Counted from the stretch's first letter, positions 16,613 through 26,834 are shown. The stretch: 64,000 nucleotides of DNA from JAEVLT01 sp044598425 (GCA_044598425.1 CP172536.1:2480001-2544000); one strand, 5' to 3'. The notes: generated from the sequence alone by a model not told the origin. A program made the numbers and translations.

Positions 16613-18445
16613 TTATTTGTCGTCGTTAACTTCTTCGAATTCTGCGTCGACTACATTGTCATCTTTACCAGAATTTCCTTGCCCGCCTGCTCCCTGTTGA
16701 GCCTGGGCCTGTTTAGCTGCTTCCTCATAAAGCTTAACAGAAAGGTTTTGAACGATTTCTTGAAGAGCGTCCTTTTTCGAGCGGATCTCTTCAATATCAT
16801 TTTTTTCGATTGCTGCTTTTAAAGCGTCTTTCGCTTCATTAGCTTTTGTTACTTCGGCAGCGTCTACTTTTCCTTCCAGATCTTTCAATGTCTTCTCGGC
16901 TGTAAACACAAGCTGGTCTGCTTCGTTTCGAAGTTCGACTTCTTCTTTGCGTTTTTTGTCCGCTTCTGCATTTTCTTCAGCTTCTCTAACCATTTTTTGA
17001 ATTTCTTCATCAGATAGACCTGTTGAAGATTTAATTGTAATTTGCTGCTCTTTGTTTGTGCCGAGATCCTTTGCCCGGACGTTTACAATACCATTTTTAT
17101 CAATATCAAATGTTACTTCGATTTGCGGAATTCCACGAGGTGCCGGCGGAATATCCGATAATTGGAAACGGCCAAGCGTTTTGTTGTCGGCTGCCATCGG
17201 ACGCTCCCCTTGGAGAACATGGATATCAACCGCTGTTTGATTGTCAGCTGCAGTTGAGAACACTTGTGATTTTGATGTTGGAATCGTTGTATTGCGCTCG
17301 ATTAATTTTGTAAATACACCGCCCATTGTTTCAATACCAAGGGACAGTGGTGTCACATCTAGCAGGACAACGTCTTTTACGTCACCGGTAATCACGCCGC
17401 CTTGGATTGCTGCACCCATTGCGACAACTTCATCAGGGTTAACGCCACGGTGTGGTTCCTTGCCGGTTGCTTTTTTAATAGCTTCTTGAACCGCCGGAAT
17501 CCGAGTAGAACCACCGACTAAAATGACTTTATCAAGATCGGATGGACTTAAACCAGCATCACTTAATGCCTGACGAACAGGTCCCATCGTACGCTCGACA
17601 AGATGGGCAGTCAGCTCATCAAATTTCGCTCTCGATAAAGAGACTTCAAGGTGCAGCGGACCTGCAGGACCTGCAGTAATAAACGGCAGGGAGATTTGCG
17701 TGGTTGTCACGCCAGACAAGTCTTTTTTCGCTTTTTCAGCTGCATCCTTTAGACGCTGCAACGCCATTTTATCTTGAGAAAGATCAATGCTATTTTCTTT
17801 CTTAAATTGGTCAACAAGGTAGTCAATGATGACTTGGTCAAAGTCATCACCGCCAAGGCGGTTATCCCCTGCTGTTGCTTTTACTTCGAAAACGCCGTCG
17901 CCAAGCTCAAGGATGGAAACGTCGAACGTACCGCCGCCAAGGTCATAAACAAGAATCGTTTGGTCTTGTTCTGTTTTATCCAGACCATAAGCAAGAGCCG
18001 CAGCTGTTGGTTCATTGATAATACGTTCAACTTCAAGTCCTGCGATTTTGCCAGCATCCTTTGTTGCCTGGCGCTCTGCATCATTAAAATAGGCAGGGAC
18101 TGTAATAACTGCCTTTGTTACCGGCTCGCCAAGATAGTCTTCAGCATACGATTTTAAGTATTGTAAGATAATGGCTGAAACTTCCTGAGGAGTATAATTT
18201 TTTCCTTCGATTTCAACTTTGTAGTCAGTACCCATATGACGTTTAATTGAAATAATTGTATTAGGGTTTGTAATTGCCTGGCGTTTCGCCACTTCACCTA
18301 CTTGACGCTCCCCATTTTTAAATGCTACAACAGATGGGGTTGTGCGGTTGCCTTCTGGATTTGGAATTACTTTCGGTTCTCCACCCTCAAGAACAGCAAC
18401 ACAGGAGTTGGTTGTTCCTAAGTCAATTCCGATAATTTTACTCAT
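16613..18445 (-). CDS. dnaK: Chaperone DnaK (Hsp70)
   Basis: ATP-dependent folding chaperone. 610 residues starting MSKIIGIDLGTTNSCVAVLE, with the ATPase signatures IDLGTTNS, VYDLGGGTFDVSIL and VILVGGSTRIPAVQ, the linker DVVLLDVTPLSLG, and a substrate domain ending in an acidic tail EFEEVNDDK. Complete and typical. It is controlled by the CIRCE/HrcA switch upstream of hrcA. Confidence 0.99.
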   Translation of the reverse strand: MSKIIGIDLGTTNSCVAVLEGGEPKVIPNPEGNRTTPSVVAFKNGERQVGEVAKRQAITNPNTIISIKRHMGTDYKVEIEGKNYTPQEVSAIILQYLKSYAEDYLGEPVTKAVITVPAYFNDAERQATKDAGKIAGLEVERIINEPTAAALAYGLDKTEQDQTILVYDLGGGTFDVSILELGDGVFEVKATAGDNRLGGDDFDQVIIDYLVDQFKKENSIDLSQDKMALQRLKDAAEKAKKDLSGVTTTQISLPFITAGPAGPLHLEVSLSRAKFDELTAHLVERTMGPVRQALSDAGLSPSDLDKVILVGGSTRIPAVQEAIKKATGKEPHRGVNPDEVVAMGAAIQGGVITGDVKDVVLLDVTPLSLGIETMGGVFTKLIERNTTIPTSKSQVFSTAADNQTAVDIHVLQGERPMAADNKTLGRFQLSDIPPAPRGIPQIEVTFDIDKNGIVNVRAKDLGTNKEQQITIKSSTGLSDEEIQKMVREAEENAEADKKRKEEVELRNEADQLVFTAEKTLKDLEGKVDAAEVTKANEAKDALKAAIEKNDIEEIRSKKDALQEIVQNLSVKLYEEAAKQAQAQQGAGGQGNSGKDDNVVDAEFEEVNDDK

Positions 18446-18476
18446 AACCTTTTCCTCCTAATTTTCATATGTAATC

Positions 18477-19085
18477 TTACTGATTTACTTTTACCATGGA
18501 AGGACGAATTACCTTATCCTTGAGTATATACCCTTTTTGGAACTCTTCAATAACCGTATTGGATGCAAAGTTTTCGTTCTCTCCTTGCATTACAGCCTGG
18601 TGAAGATGCGGATCGAACTCCTGGCCGACTGCTTCAATTGCTTGAAGGCCTTCTTTTGCTAAAGCATCCAATAAACTGCGGTAAACCATTTCCATTCCTT
18701 GCATTAAGGCTTTTGCCTGCTCATGTTCTACTTCTGTTTTTAAAGCGCGCTCAAAATTATCCACTGCAGGCAGGATATCGGTAATTAATTTTTGCGCTCT
18801 ATATTTTTCGCTCGCTTCAGCTTCCAATCTTGTGCGCCTACGGAAATTATCAAAATCAGCCTGAAGGCGAAGATGACGATTGTCAGCCTCCTCAAGCTTT
18901 TTCTCAAGTTCAGCGTTTTTTTCTTTCAGAGCTGATAGCTGTTCTTCCAAGGAAGGCTCATTTTGCTCTTCCTTTACGGCTTCTGCTTCATCAGAAACAG
19001 GAGTTTCGCTTGTTTCATTTTCGGGAAGTTCAGCGGATTGAACCTCTGCTTCTTCTTCTAATGAATGATTTTTCTCGATTGTCAA
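18477..19085 (-). CDS. grpE: Nucleotide exchange factor GrpE
   Basis: Releases ADP from DnaK. An acidic, disordered N-terminus (EEEAEVQSAELPENE) precedes a long coiled coil (about residues 55-105) and the C-terminal beta wing ending KVIRPSMVKVN. TTG 19085 stands five bases behind GGGAGGTGA and gives 202 residues; the GTG at 19094 lies within that ribosome site and is unlikely. Confidence 0.95.
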   Translation of the reverse strand: MTIEKNHSLEEEAEVQSAELPENETSETPVSDEAEAVKEEQNEPSLEEQLSALKEKNAELEKKLEEADNRHLRLQADFDNFRRRTRLEAEASEKYRAQKLITDILPAVDNFERALKTEVEHEQAKALMQGMEMVYRSLLDALAKEGLQAIEAVGQEFDPHLHQAVMQGENENFASNTVIEEFQKGYILKDKVIRPSMVKVNQ

Positions 19086-19189
19086 CTTACTCACCTCCCT
19101 TAAAAGATATCTATATAGTTAATCAAGACAGTTTCAGACGAAATGGGGTGGAACCAAAGGCAATCCACCCTTAATCAATATCTCCAGCG

Positions 19190-20221
19190 TTAATTATTTT
19201 GATACAATTTCGTCAGCGCCGCTGTTAAGTCTTTGCTTAAAAACTGCATCAAACCAATGACTCGCGAATATTCCATCCGAGTAGGACCTAAGATGGCGAT
19301 TGTCCCCAATTTTTCTGCACCAATGGAATAAGTAGCTGTAATCAAACTGCAATCTTCCATTGCTAAATTATTATTTTCTCGGCCAATCTTCACATTGATT
19401 CCTTTAGGATTCTTTTTAATTAACTCATAGATCCACTCTTCATGCTCAATCATGTTCATGAGCGTGCGAATCTTTGTTAAATCATGAAAATCCGGCTGGC
19501 TTAAAATATTCGTTTTACCGGCAAAAAAAAGTTTTTCACTTGCCGGCATTTTAAAAAGATCGGCTACCGTATTAAGCATGATATCGACATTTTGAATATG
19601 CTGGCGCAGCAAAGTGGCAACTTCTTTATAAATTTTATTGTTTAGTTCTTCAAGCGGTACATTCGCTAAGCGGTCATTTAAAATTTTCACCATTTTTTCC
19701 AGTTCTCCCGCATCAATCGATGGCGGCAGATGGAATGTACGATTTTCAACATGACCTGTGTCCGTCACAAAAATAGCAATTGCTGTTTCTTTGTTTAACG
19801 GGATGATTTGGATCCGCTTCAGCTTATTGACACTAACATCAGGACCGAGAACGATCGATGTGTAATTGGTCAGCTCAGATAAAATCTTTGCCGATTTTTG
19901 AATGATTTTTTCAAACTCAAAAATTTTCTCAGCAAAAATGGATTTAATCGTTAAAATATCATGCTGATTCAATACTTGAGGTGAAAGTAAATGATCCACG
20001 TAATATCGATAACCTTTTTCAGACGGAACCCGTCCTGATGAGGTGTGGGTCTTTTCGATGAACCCAAGTTCTTCCAAATCCGCCATTTCGTTACGAATCG
20101 TAGCTGAACTGAAAGAGATTTCCTCTTTCTTCGACAGACTTCTAGAACCAACGGGCTGAGCAGATTGAATAAAGTCATCGACAATCACTTGAAGAATTAA
20201 CAATTGACGAGCTGTTAACAA
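19190..20221 (-). CDS. hrcA: Heat-inducible transcription repressor HrcA
   Basis: Represses the dnaK and groE operons by binding CIRCE, needing GroEL for activity. 343 residues: a winged-helix N-terminus (LTARQLLILQVIVDDFIQ, then SSATIRNEMADLEELGFI) and a dimerisation/GAF-like C-terminal part with VKIGREN and LGPTRMEYSRVI. TTG 20221 follows GAGGTGAT. It is first in the operon, directly behind the CIRCE element. Confidence 0.97.
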   Translation of the reverse strand: MLTARQLLILQVIVDDFIQSAQPVGSRSLSKKEEISFSSATIRNEMADLEELGFIEKTHTSSGRVPSEKGYRYYVDHLLSPQVLNQHDILTIKSIFAEKIFEFEKIIQKSAKILSELTNYTSIVLGPDVSVNKLKRIQIIPLNKETAIAIFVTDTGHVENRTFHLPPSIDAGELEKMVKILNDRLANVPLEELNNKIYKEVATLLRQHIQNVDIMLNTVADLFKMPASEKLFFAGKTNILSQPDFHDLTKIRTLMNMIEHEEWIYELIKKNPKGINVKIGRENNNLAMEDCSLITATYSIGAEKLGTIAILGPTRMEYSRVIGLMQFLSKDLTAALTKLYQNN

Positions 20222-20236
20222 TATGCATCACCTCTG

Positions 20237-20263
20237 TTAGCACTCTGAGTTGTTGAGTGCTAA
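20237..20263 (-). promoter_or_regulatory. CIRCE operator (HrcA binding site)
   Basis: TTAGCACTC, nine spacer bases, GAGTGCTAA: a perfect match to the CIRCE consensus. It lies between the promoter at 20274-20302 and the hrcA start, so HrcA autoregulates the operon. Confidence 0.98.
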
Positions 20264-20273
20264 ATCTACTAAT

Positions 20274-20302
20274 AAATTATCAAAATAGGCACAGGGTGTC
20301 AA
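20274..20302 (-). promoter_or_regulatory. Sigma-A promoter of the hrcA-grpE-dnaK-dnaJ operon
   Basis: On the minus strand, TTGACA at 20302-20297 and TAATTT at 20279-20274 with 17 bases between them, placing transcription start at or near CIRCE. Confidence 0.85.
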
Positions 20303-20305
20303 TGA

Positions 20306-21442
20306 TTAGGCACCTAAAAAAGATTGAAATACTTCGTTTCCTAAAAGCCTTCCCGTTTTCGTTAGATAAATCGCGCCATTGCCGACTTCAATCCAGCCTT
20401 TTTGTTTCAATTCCACTATTTCACTTTGAAAATACTGAAGCGGATCCATCTTAAATTTATCCCGAAACTTCAAAATGGAAACACCTTTTGTTTTCCGCAG
20501 TCCTAAAAACATTTCTTCTTCCATTTGTTCCTTTTTTGTAACATAGTGCTCTTCAAAAATGGGGGGCAGCCCATTTTGAATAAAATCCATATATTTCTTC
20601 AGCGGACCTGCATTCGAACGCCGCCATCCATCTACATAGCTATGTGCTCCAGCGCCAAATCCAAAATAAAATTCGTTATTCCAATAGGTTAAATTATGCC
20701 TGCTCTCAAAACCCGGTTTGGCAAAATTGCTGATTTCATATTGCTGAAAGCCGTGCAAGGCCATCTTTTCCATTAGCAGCTCATACATCTCCGCTTCGAT
20801 ATCTTCACCCGGGGTAAATAGCTTTCCTTTTTTCATTAGGTTATAAAAAACAGTTTTCGGCTCAATGATGAGGGAATAGCCTGAGTAATGAGTTACATCA
20901 AGGGTAAAAGCTTCATTTAATGTATCTTTAAAATCAGAGACCGTCTGACCGGGCAAACTAAAAATCAAATCAATGCTAACGTTTTCAAAGCCAATTTCTT
21001 TCGCGTTTGCAACTGAAGCAAAAACATCCTTAGCTCGGTGTGCCCTGCCGATCTTCTTTAACAGTTCATCGTTAAAGGTTTGAACGCCAAGGCTAATCCG
21101 ATTCACTCCTGCCTCTTTTAATATTTGCAATTTCTCTTTTGTTAAATCACCTGGATTCGCTTCAAAGGTAAATTCCAATTGGTTTTCTCTTGGCAGGTTC
21201 TCCAGCAAACTCTCACAAAACGTATAAAGCTGTTTTTCGTTAAGGGATGTAGGGGTTCCTCCACCAACAAATATCGTTTGCAGCGGTTCGCCGGGATCGT
21301 TCGAAAAAGTAAGCTTTATTTCTTTATCAAGGGCTTGTAAATACTCATCAACAGGCTGCCCTTTTAAAAATACTTTATTAAAATCGCAATAATGGCAAAT
21401 ATGCTCACAAAACGGGATGTGAAGATAAGCGGCTTTGACCAT
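20306..21442 (-). CDS. hemW: Heme chaperone HemW (radical SAM, HemN-like)
   Basis: Radical SAM family protein that inserts heme into respiratory enzymes; formerly annotated as coproporphyrinogen oxidase. From ATG 21442 behind GGAAGGTG the product is 378 residues and begins MVKAAYLHIPFCEHICHYC. The cluster motif CEHICHYC lies at residues 12-19, then GGGTPTSL. The HemN-specific N-terminal Cys context of true oxidases is absent, supporting HemW. The gene follows lepA, as in B. subtilis. Confidence 0.93.
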   Translation of the reverse strand: MVKAAYLHIPFCEHICHYCDFNKVFLKGQPVDEYLQALDKEIKLTFSNDPGEPLQTIFVGGGTPTSLNEKQLYTFCESLLENLPRENQLEFTFEANPGDLTKEKLQILKEAGVNRISLGVQTFNDELLKKIGRAHRAKDVFASVANAKEIGFENVSIDLIFSLPGQTVSDFKDTLNEAFTLDVTHYSGYSLIIEPKTVFYNLMKKGKLFTPGEDIEAEMYELLMEKMALHGFQQYEISNFAKPGFESRHNLTYWNNEFYFGFGAGAHSYVDGWRRSNAGPLKKYMDFIQNGLPPIFEEHYVTKKEQMEEEMFLGLRKTKGVSILKFRDKFKMDPLQYFQSEIVELKQKGWIEVGNGAIYLTKTGRLLGNEVFQSFLGA

Positions 21443-21513
21443 GTTTTCACCTTCCAAGAACAAAAAGAGGCAGGAGTCACCCGCAATCAAGGTAATCCCA
21501 ACCTCCCGTTTGT

Positions 21514-23349
21514 TTATTTTTTTGTATTGTTATCATCCATTTTTAAAACGGCCATAAACGCTTCCTGCGGTACTTCCACCGAGCCAACTTGCTTCATTCG
21601 TTTCTTTCCTTCTTTTTGCTTTTCCAGCAGTTTGCGTTTACGGGAAATGTCACCGCCATAGCATTTGGCTAAAACATTTTTCCGCATTGCTTTAATGGTC
21701 GAGCGGGCGACGATTTTTTGACCGACAGCAGCTTGAACCGGCACTTCAAATTGCTGTCTTGGAATCAATTCCTTTAATTTTTCAACAATGATTTTACCGC
21801 GGTCATAAGCAAAATCCTTGTGGACAATAAAGCTTAATGCATCCACTTTTTCACCATTTAATAAAATATCCATCTTCACCAGCTTGGAAGGTTTGTAGCC
21901 AATTAATTCATAGTCGAAGGAGGCATACCCCTTCGTGCTGGATTTTAATTGGTCAAAAAAGTCATAAACAATTTCCGCTAACGGAATTTCATAAATGATG
22001 GATACTCGGTTCTCGTTCAAGTATTGCATATCTATGAAATTGCCGCGCTTTTGCTGGCAGAGTTCCATGATCGCACCTACATAATCATTCGGAGCCATCA
22101 TCGTTGCTTTAACATAGGGCTCTTCAACGCGCTCGATTTTTTGCGGATCCGGCATATCAGAAGGATTATCGACTCTGTTTTCCGTTCCATCCGTCATGAT
22201 TACGTGATAAATAACGCTTGGTGCCGTCGTGATTAAATCAATATTAAATTCACGTTCAATCCGTTCTTGGATAATCTCCATGTGTAAAAGACCCAGAAAT
22301 CCGCAGCGGAATCCAAATCCTAATGCCTGAGAAGTCTCTGGCTCAAATTGCAGGGCAGCATCATTTAACTGCAGCTTTTCGAGCGCTTCTCTTAAATCAT
22401 TGAATTTAGCCGTGTCGATTGGATATAACCCGCAATAAACCATTGGATTTAACTTACGGTAACCTGGCAATGGCTCCGTTGCACCATTTTTAGCATTTGT
22501 AATCGTATCACCGACGCGTGTATCCCCAACATTTTTAATCGAAGCGGTTAAGAAGCCAACATCACCGACCGTTAATTCATCACAAAGAACAGCTTTTGGG
22601 GTGAAGACACCTATCTCATTGACTTCAAACTCTTTGCCTGTAGCCATCATTTTAATTTTATCGCCAACTTTTACTGTTCCCTCTGTCACCCGAATATAGG
22701 CAACAACTCCGCGGTAAGCATCGTACAATGAATCAAAAATTAACGCTTTCAGCGGACCATCCGGATCTCCTGCTGGTGCTGGAACTGTTTTTACAATTTG
22801 TTCTAAAATTTCCTCGATCCCGATGCCTGCTTTCGCCGATGCAAGGACAGCTTCAGATGCATCCAGGCCAATAACCTCTTCGATTTCATTGCGAACTCTT
22901 TCTGGATCGGCGCTCGGTAAATCAATTTTGTTAATAACCGGTAAAATTTCCAGATTATTATCGAGAGCAAGATAGACGTTCGCAAGGGTTTGCGCTTCAA
23001 TTCCCTGAGCCGCGTCAACCACCAAAATCGCTCCTTCACAGGCAGCAAGACTTCGAGAAACCTCATAGGTAAAGTCAACATGCCCCGGTGTATCAATTAA
23101 ATGGAAGATGTATTCTTCACCGTCTTTCGCTTTATATTTTAACTGAACAGCATTCAGTTTGATTGTAATCCCGCGTTCCCGTTCAAGATCCATTGAATCC
23201 AATAGCTGATCCTTCATCTCACGGGATGAAAGGGCATTGGTTTTTTCCAATATCCGGTCTGCTAAAGTAGACTTTCCGTGGTCAATATGAGCAATAATGG
23301 AAAAATTCCGTATTTTAGCTTGTCTATTTAACTTTTCTTCTCTATTCAT
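21514..23349 (-). CDS. lepA: Elongation factor 4 (LepA)
   Basis: Translational GTPase that acts on stalled or assembling ribosomes. 611 residues from ATG 23349 (GGAG eight bases upstream). P-loop AHIDHGKSTL near residue 20, DTPGHVDF near 78, NKIDLP near 132, and the LepA-specific C-terminal domain with KCYGGDISRKRKLLEKQKEG. Complete. Confidence 0.98.
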   Translation of the reverse strand: MNREEKLNRQAKIRNFSIIAHIDHGKSTLADRILEKTNALSSREMKDQLLDSMDLERERGITIKLNAVQLKYKAKDGEEYIFHLIDTPGHVDFTYEVSRSLAACEGAILVVDAAQGIEAQTLANVYLALDNNLEILPVINKIDLPSADPERVRNEIEEVIGLDASEAVLASAKAGIGIEEILEQIVKTVPAPAGDPDGPLKALIFDSLYDAYRGVVAYIRVTEGTVKVGDKIKMMATGKEFEVNEIGVFTPKAVLCDELTVGDVGFLTASIKNVGDTRVGDTITNAKNGATEPLPGYRKLNPMVYCGLYPIDTAKFNDLREALEKLQLNDAALQFEPETSQALGFGFRCGFLGLLHMEIIQERIEREFNIDLITTAPSVIYHVIMTDGTENRVDNPSDMPDPQKIERVEEPYVKATMMAPNDYVGAIMELCQQKRGNFIDMQYLNENRVSIIYEIPLAEIVYDFFDQLKSSTKGYASFDYELIGYKPSKLVKMDILLNGEKVDALSFIVHKDFAYDRGKIIVEKLKELIPRQQFEVPVQAAVGQKIVARSTIKAMRKNVLAKCYGGDISRKRKLLEKQKEGKKRMKQVGSVEVPQEAFMAVLKMDDNNTKK

Positions 23350-23476
23350 GTGTTTCACTCCTACTGTAATCGCCCATGTACACTATTTTTGATTATAACA
23401 ATAGCAGAAAGAAGATTCAACGAAAACTGGAATGGTGCATTGGAAAAGCGGTGCCGCTATTGGACACCGCTTTAAA

Positions 23477-23791
23477 TTATTCATTCGCAATCGAATTGAC
23501 AATTGACTTGGAGGTGTTTGCTACTCCATCAGCTAATTTTTTGCCCATTTCAGAAAAAAGATTTAAACCGTTCATGGCCTCCAGCTGTTGCTTTTTGGCT
23601 TGCAGGTCATGGCTTGGAATATCAGCTGCACCGATTCCTGCATTATTGCTTATAGGCGTATTTGATAAAGCATTTTGACTTGGCTGCCCCTTCATCTTAT
23701 TCAAGCCGTCATTTGCAATTTGAATGCCTGCTAAAACGGAGATAAACATAAGAGCGGCAACCGCTAAACTTTTCATCATAAACATCTTCAT
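23477..23791 (-). CDS. yqxA: YqxA family protein (DUF3679)
   Basis: 104 residues with one N-terminal membrane helix (SLAVAALMFISVLAGIQIA) and a Gln/Asn/Lys-rich extracytoplasmic part. It lies between spoIIP and lepA exactly as yqxA does in B. subtilis. Function unknown; location suggests co-expression with spoIIP. AGGACG precedes the ATG. Confidence 0.82.
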   Translation of the reverse strand: MKMFMMKSLAVAALMFISVLAGIQIANDGLNKMKGQPSQNALSNTPISNNAGIGAADIPSHDLQAKKQQLEAMNGLNLFSEMGKKLADGVANTSKSIVNSIANE

Positions 23792-23809
23792 AACGTCCTG
23801 TTCCCTTCA

Positions 23810-25003
23810 CTATTGTTTAGAAGCCGGTTGCTTTGCGTCCTGATTGACCTTTTCAGCCTGCCAATAATATTCACTAAAAGCATCGGCGAGCATATCCGCT
23901 GAACGGTCAAGTTCGTCAAACGTATTATCAACTCCGCCAAACTCAATTAAAATCGCTTTGTCGGATAAATTTTGATTATAAACGCTGTTTGACCCAGCCT
24001 CATGCTTGACAATCACCCCTCTGCTTAACCCGTCTCCGTATTTCTTTTTGATGAGATTGTGAAGATCGGTCGCCAGCTTCAAGTTTTTTTCGTAATTCGG
24101 ATTTTTACCGCCAATGACAAATGCTATCTTTGCATATGATTGACCATTTATTTCAACTGTTGTCTGAGACTTGCGGCGTGAATCCCGATGAATATCAATA
24201 AAATATTTTAAATCGCGATTCGAAGCCATTGCGGCCTGAACAACTTGTCCCGATTCCTGATAGGCTTTCGGCATCGTCGTTTTCCCCATGATATCTGTTT
24301 TATCAACTTGAGCGGCGATGCCATTTTCCGCAAGTCTTGATTGAATTTCGTCGCCAATTTTCGTGACATTTATTTGTGAATGGTAAGCTAAATCCGGATC
24401 GGTTACGCCCTTTAAATACGGCAAATAGGATTCACGATTATGTGTAAAGTAGAGGTAGACAACCTTGTGCGCTCCGGTCGTTTGCTTTGGCGGAGGCAGT
24501 GTATCTTTTGGTTTTGCTTGGTTCAGGCCTTCTAAATTTTGCAGCGATGCTTCCCGTTCTGCTTTCATGATTTCCACCGGTGGGGCCGATTCAATTGGCA
24601 TATTGGTATAATTGGTCCCTTCTCCCGCAACCACTATCCTACCGTCAAATTGATAAAAACCCGGAAGCTCCCTCCCCAGCAAACTGCGGGGGTCATTCAA
24701 ATAAATATTATTGGACAGTTTAAAAACTAAATTCGTTAGCTTTGGACTTGCTTCCATATCTTTACTGACAGAAAGAAAATGATGGTTTTCCCAGCCCATC
24801 AGCTGATAGAGCATTTTACCGCTTATTACATTAGCTGCTTCATTCACAGACGACGAAACCGGCCGATATTCCGGTTTTAATGAAGTTAACAGACCGCTGA
24901 TCGAAAAGACGAGAATCAAAAACAACAACAGAAAAAGACAATTTTTCAACAGGCTTGTCCCTTGGACGATCAAATACGTTCCGGAAGCCCTTGGATTCTT
25001 CAT
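23810..25003 (-). CDS. spoIIP: Stage II sporulation protein P
   Basis: Peptidoglycan amidase and endopeptidase of the DMP complex (SpoIID, SpoIIM, SpoIIP) that thins septal wall and drives engulfment. 397 residues: N-terminal membrane anchor (NCLFLLLFLILVFSISGLL, about 22-40), then the catalytic domain with YFTHNRESYLP, FIDIHRDSRR and ILIEFGGVDNTFDEL, the conserved His and Glu positions. ATG 25003 follows GAGGTG. Downstream of gpr on the same strand. Confidence 0.95.
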   Translation of the reverse strand: MKNPRASGTYLIVQGTSLLKNCLFLLLFLILVFSISGLLTSLKPEYRPVSSSVNEAANVISGKMLYQLMGWENHHFLSVSKDMEASPKLTNLVFKLSNNIYLNDPRSLLGRELPGFYQFDGRIVVAGEGTNYTNMPIESAPPVEIMKAEREASLQNLEGLNQAKPKDTLPPPKQTTGAHKVVYLYFTHNRESYLPYLKGVTDPDLAYHSQINVTKIGDEIQSRLAENGIAAQVDKTDIMGKTTMPKAYQESGQVVQAAMASNRDLKYFIDIHRDSRRKSQTTVEINGQSYAKIAFVIGGKNPNYEKNLKLATDLHNLIKKKYGDGLSRGVIVKHEAGSNSVYNQNLSDKAILIEFGGVDNTFDELDRSADMLADAFSEYYWQAEKVNQDAKQPASKQ

Positions 25004-25142
25004 GGTTCCACCTCACTAACGATTCTAGTAAATCATATGACTTTACTAGAATTGATAGAACCAATCTTTTGGGGAAATAAGAAATGCTTTTTTTATTCAG
25101 GTGGCGAATAGATTAGAAAATGCCGCAAAGGGCGCACATCTA

Positions 25143-26261
25143 TTATCTTGTATAATAACCCGCGTTAGCTTGATTAACGGCATGATGCAAAGACGCGTTT
25201 AAGCCGCTTGCAATTAAATTTGCCATATCTTCAATAAAAACATCCACTTCTTTAGGCGTAACCATTAAGTTATGTCCCAGCGGAGAAAGGACTTCATAGA
25301 TCAGCTTCCGCTTTTCCTCTTCAGGTAGTGTTCCAATCATGCCAAGAAACGTCTTGCGTTGTTTTTCTTCTGGAAGATCCTCATCTGTCAACTTCCTTCG
25401 CTCTCCGAAATTCATACTAGCTGGCGCCAAGGCTCTCGATGGCCGGTTTCCTTCGCGGATCTCTTTGCCAAAGTGTTTTAAAATAAAATCAATCGTGTCA
25501 CTTGTAATGGAAACCGCATCGACTACAGTCGGTACGCCAATCGCGATTACTGGAATCCCAAGGGTATCTTTGCTTAATTCTTTCCGTTTGTTGCCGACCC
25601 CCGACCCTGGATGAATGCCGGTATCCGATAATTGAATCGTTGAATTCACGCGTTCAATTGATCTGGAAGCAAGCGCGTCAATTGCAATGACAAAATCCGG
25701 TTTGATCTTTTCGACAATCCCAAAAATAATGTCACTTGTTTCAATGCCTGTTAAGCCCATTACTCCCGGCGCTAAGGCGCTGACAGGTCGATACCCTTCC
25801 TCCACATTCTCTGGCTGAAGTTCAAACAAATGGCGGGTAACCAATAAATTTTCACAAACCATCGGTCCAAGCGCATCCGGTGTTACATTCCAATTTCCTA
25901 AACCAACGACAAGACAAGAATCATTTTCCTTTATGCCGCTCTCTTTTAAAAAATGGGAAAATTCAGTTGCAAAAACTTTTTCCACTTTTTCCTGCAGCTT
26001 TGTATCTTGCTGGCGAATCCCCTGCACTTCCACCGTTAAATAGCGCCCCGGCTTTTTCCCTAACTTTTTTTCACCTTCTTCCGTAATTTCGACTAATGAA
26101 ATTTTAATATCATCCATTTCCTTTTCTTTTATAACAACTCCCTCAAGCTGCGAAAGGTTTTCCTCTTGCTGAACTGACTTTTCTGCTAAAACCATTTCTC
26201 TTGCCTCGATTGCAAGGTCTGTCCTAACGGAGTATTGGCTTAGATCCATTTCTTCTTTCAT
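25143..26261 (-). CDS. gpr: GPR endopeptidase (germination protease)
   Basis: Degrades small acid-soluble spore proteins at germination (peptidase family A25). From ATG 26261 the product is 372 residues, close to the B. subtilis length. The N-terminal SVRTDLAIEA is the self-processing site resembling SASP cleavage sites. The core has VGLGNWNVTPDALGP, GIETSDII and DALASRSIERVN. In-frame starts upstream to 26330 lack good ribosome sites. It is divergent to rpsT. Confidence 0.95.
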   Translation of the reverse strand: MKEEMDLSQYSVRTDLAIEAREMVLAEKSVQQEENLSQLEGVVIKEKEMDDIKISLVEITEEGEKKLGKKPGRYLTVEVQGIRQQDTKLQEKVEKVFATEFSHFLKESGIKENDSCLVVGLGNWNVTPDALGPMVCENLLVTRHLFELQPENVEEGYRPVSALAPGVMGLTGIETSDIIFGIVEKIKPDFVIAIDALASRSIERVNSTIQLSDTGIHPGSGVGNKRKELSKDTLGIPVIAIGVPTVVDAVSITSDTIDFILKHFGKEIREGNRPSRALAPASMNFGERRKLTDEDLPEEKQRKTFLGMIGTLPEEEKRKLIYEVLSPLGHNLMVTPKEVDVFIEDMANLIASGLNASLHHAVNQANAGYYTR

Positions 26262-26471
26262 ATTCTTAATCCGCTCCATTCTTAAAACTATAAACCATTT
26301 CCCTATTTTCCCCAGCTCCAACAAAATCATTCACTTGTTTTTCCGTTCTAAGACCAATCAAGTATTGCAATATAAGCCTTGGTTTGATAGAATATCTCTT
26401 GTTCTTCATAATCGTTTATGAATGTATAGTCGAGTTCACATAGTCTCGATTCTTTCTAGGAGGTGAATGGA

Positions 26472-26732
26472 ATGCCAAATATTAAATCTGCTATCAAACG
26501 TGTAAAAACAAGTGATAAGCACAACGCTCAAAATACTGCTGTTAAGTCTGCAATGCGTACAGCTGTTAAAAAAGTTGAAGCTGCGATTGCTACAAACGAC
26601 AGCGCTGCTTCGAAAGATGTATTTGCAAACGCTGCGAGCAATCTTGATAAAGCTGCTGCTAAAGGTCTTATCCATAAAAATGCTGCTGCTCGTAAAAAAG
26701 CCCGCCTAATGAAAAAAATTAATGCTTTATAA
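26472..26732 (+). CDS. rpsT: 30S ribosomal protein S20
   Basis: 86-residue basic protein beginning MPNIKSAIKRVKTSDKHN and ending KARLMKKINAL. ATG 26472 follows a near-consensus AGGAGGTGA; a GTG nine bases earlier is inside that site. Repeat family A begins directly after the stop codon, so the 3' UTR of this mRNA consists of that repeat followed by the terminator. Confidence 0.97.
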   Translation: MPNIKSAIKRVKTSDKHNAQNTAVKSAMRTAVKKVEAAIATNDSAASKDVFANAASNLDKAAAKGLIHKNAAARKKARLMKKINAL

Positions 26733-26733
26733 A

Positions 26734-26830
26734 AAAAAGCGCAAACGCCCTTGGTCGTCGACGTAGTCGATAGGGCGCTAGAGCTAGACAGTTATCGAAG
26801 TTCAGATATAAATTCTGATCATATAAGAAA
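26734..26830. repeat. Hairpin repeat family A, short form (copy 4)
   Basis: About 95 bases with the family A ends but lacking the central ~95 bases. What remains is a simple hairpin: AGCGC...CGCCCT, ATCGAC-like GTCGAC, GTA, GTCGAT, AGGGCGCT, then the GAGCTAGACAGTTATCGAAG tail and ATATAAATTCTGAT. It sits within 2 bases of the rpsT stop. Confidence 0.85.
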
Positions 26831-26834
26831 GCAT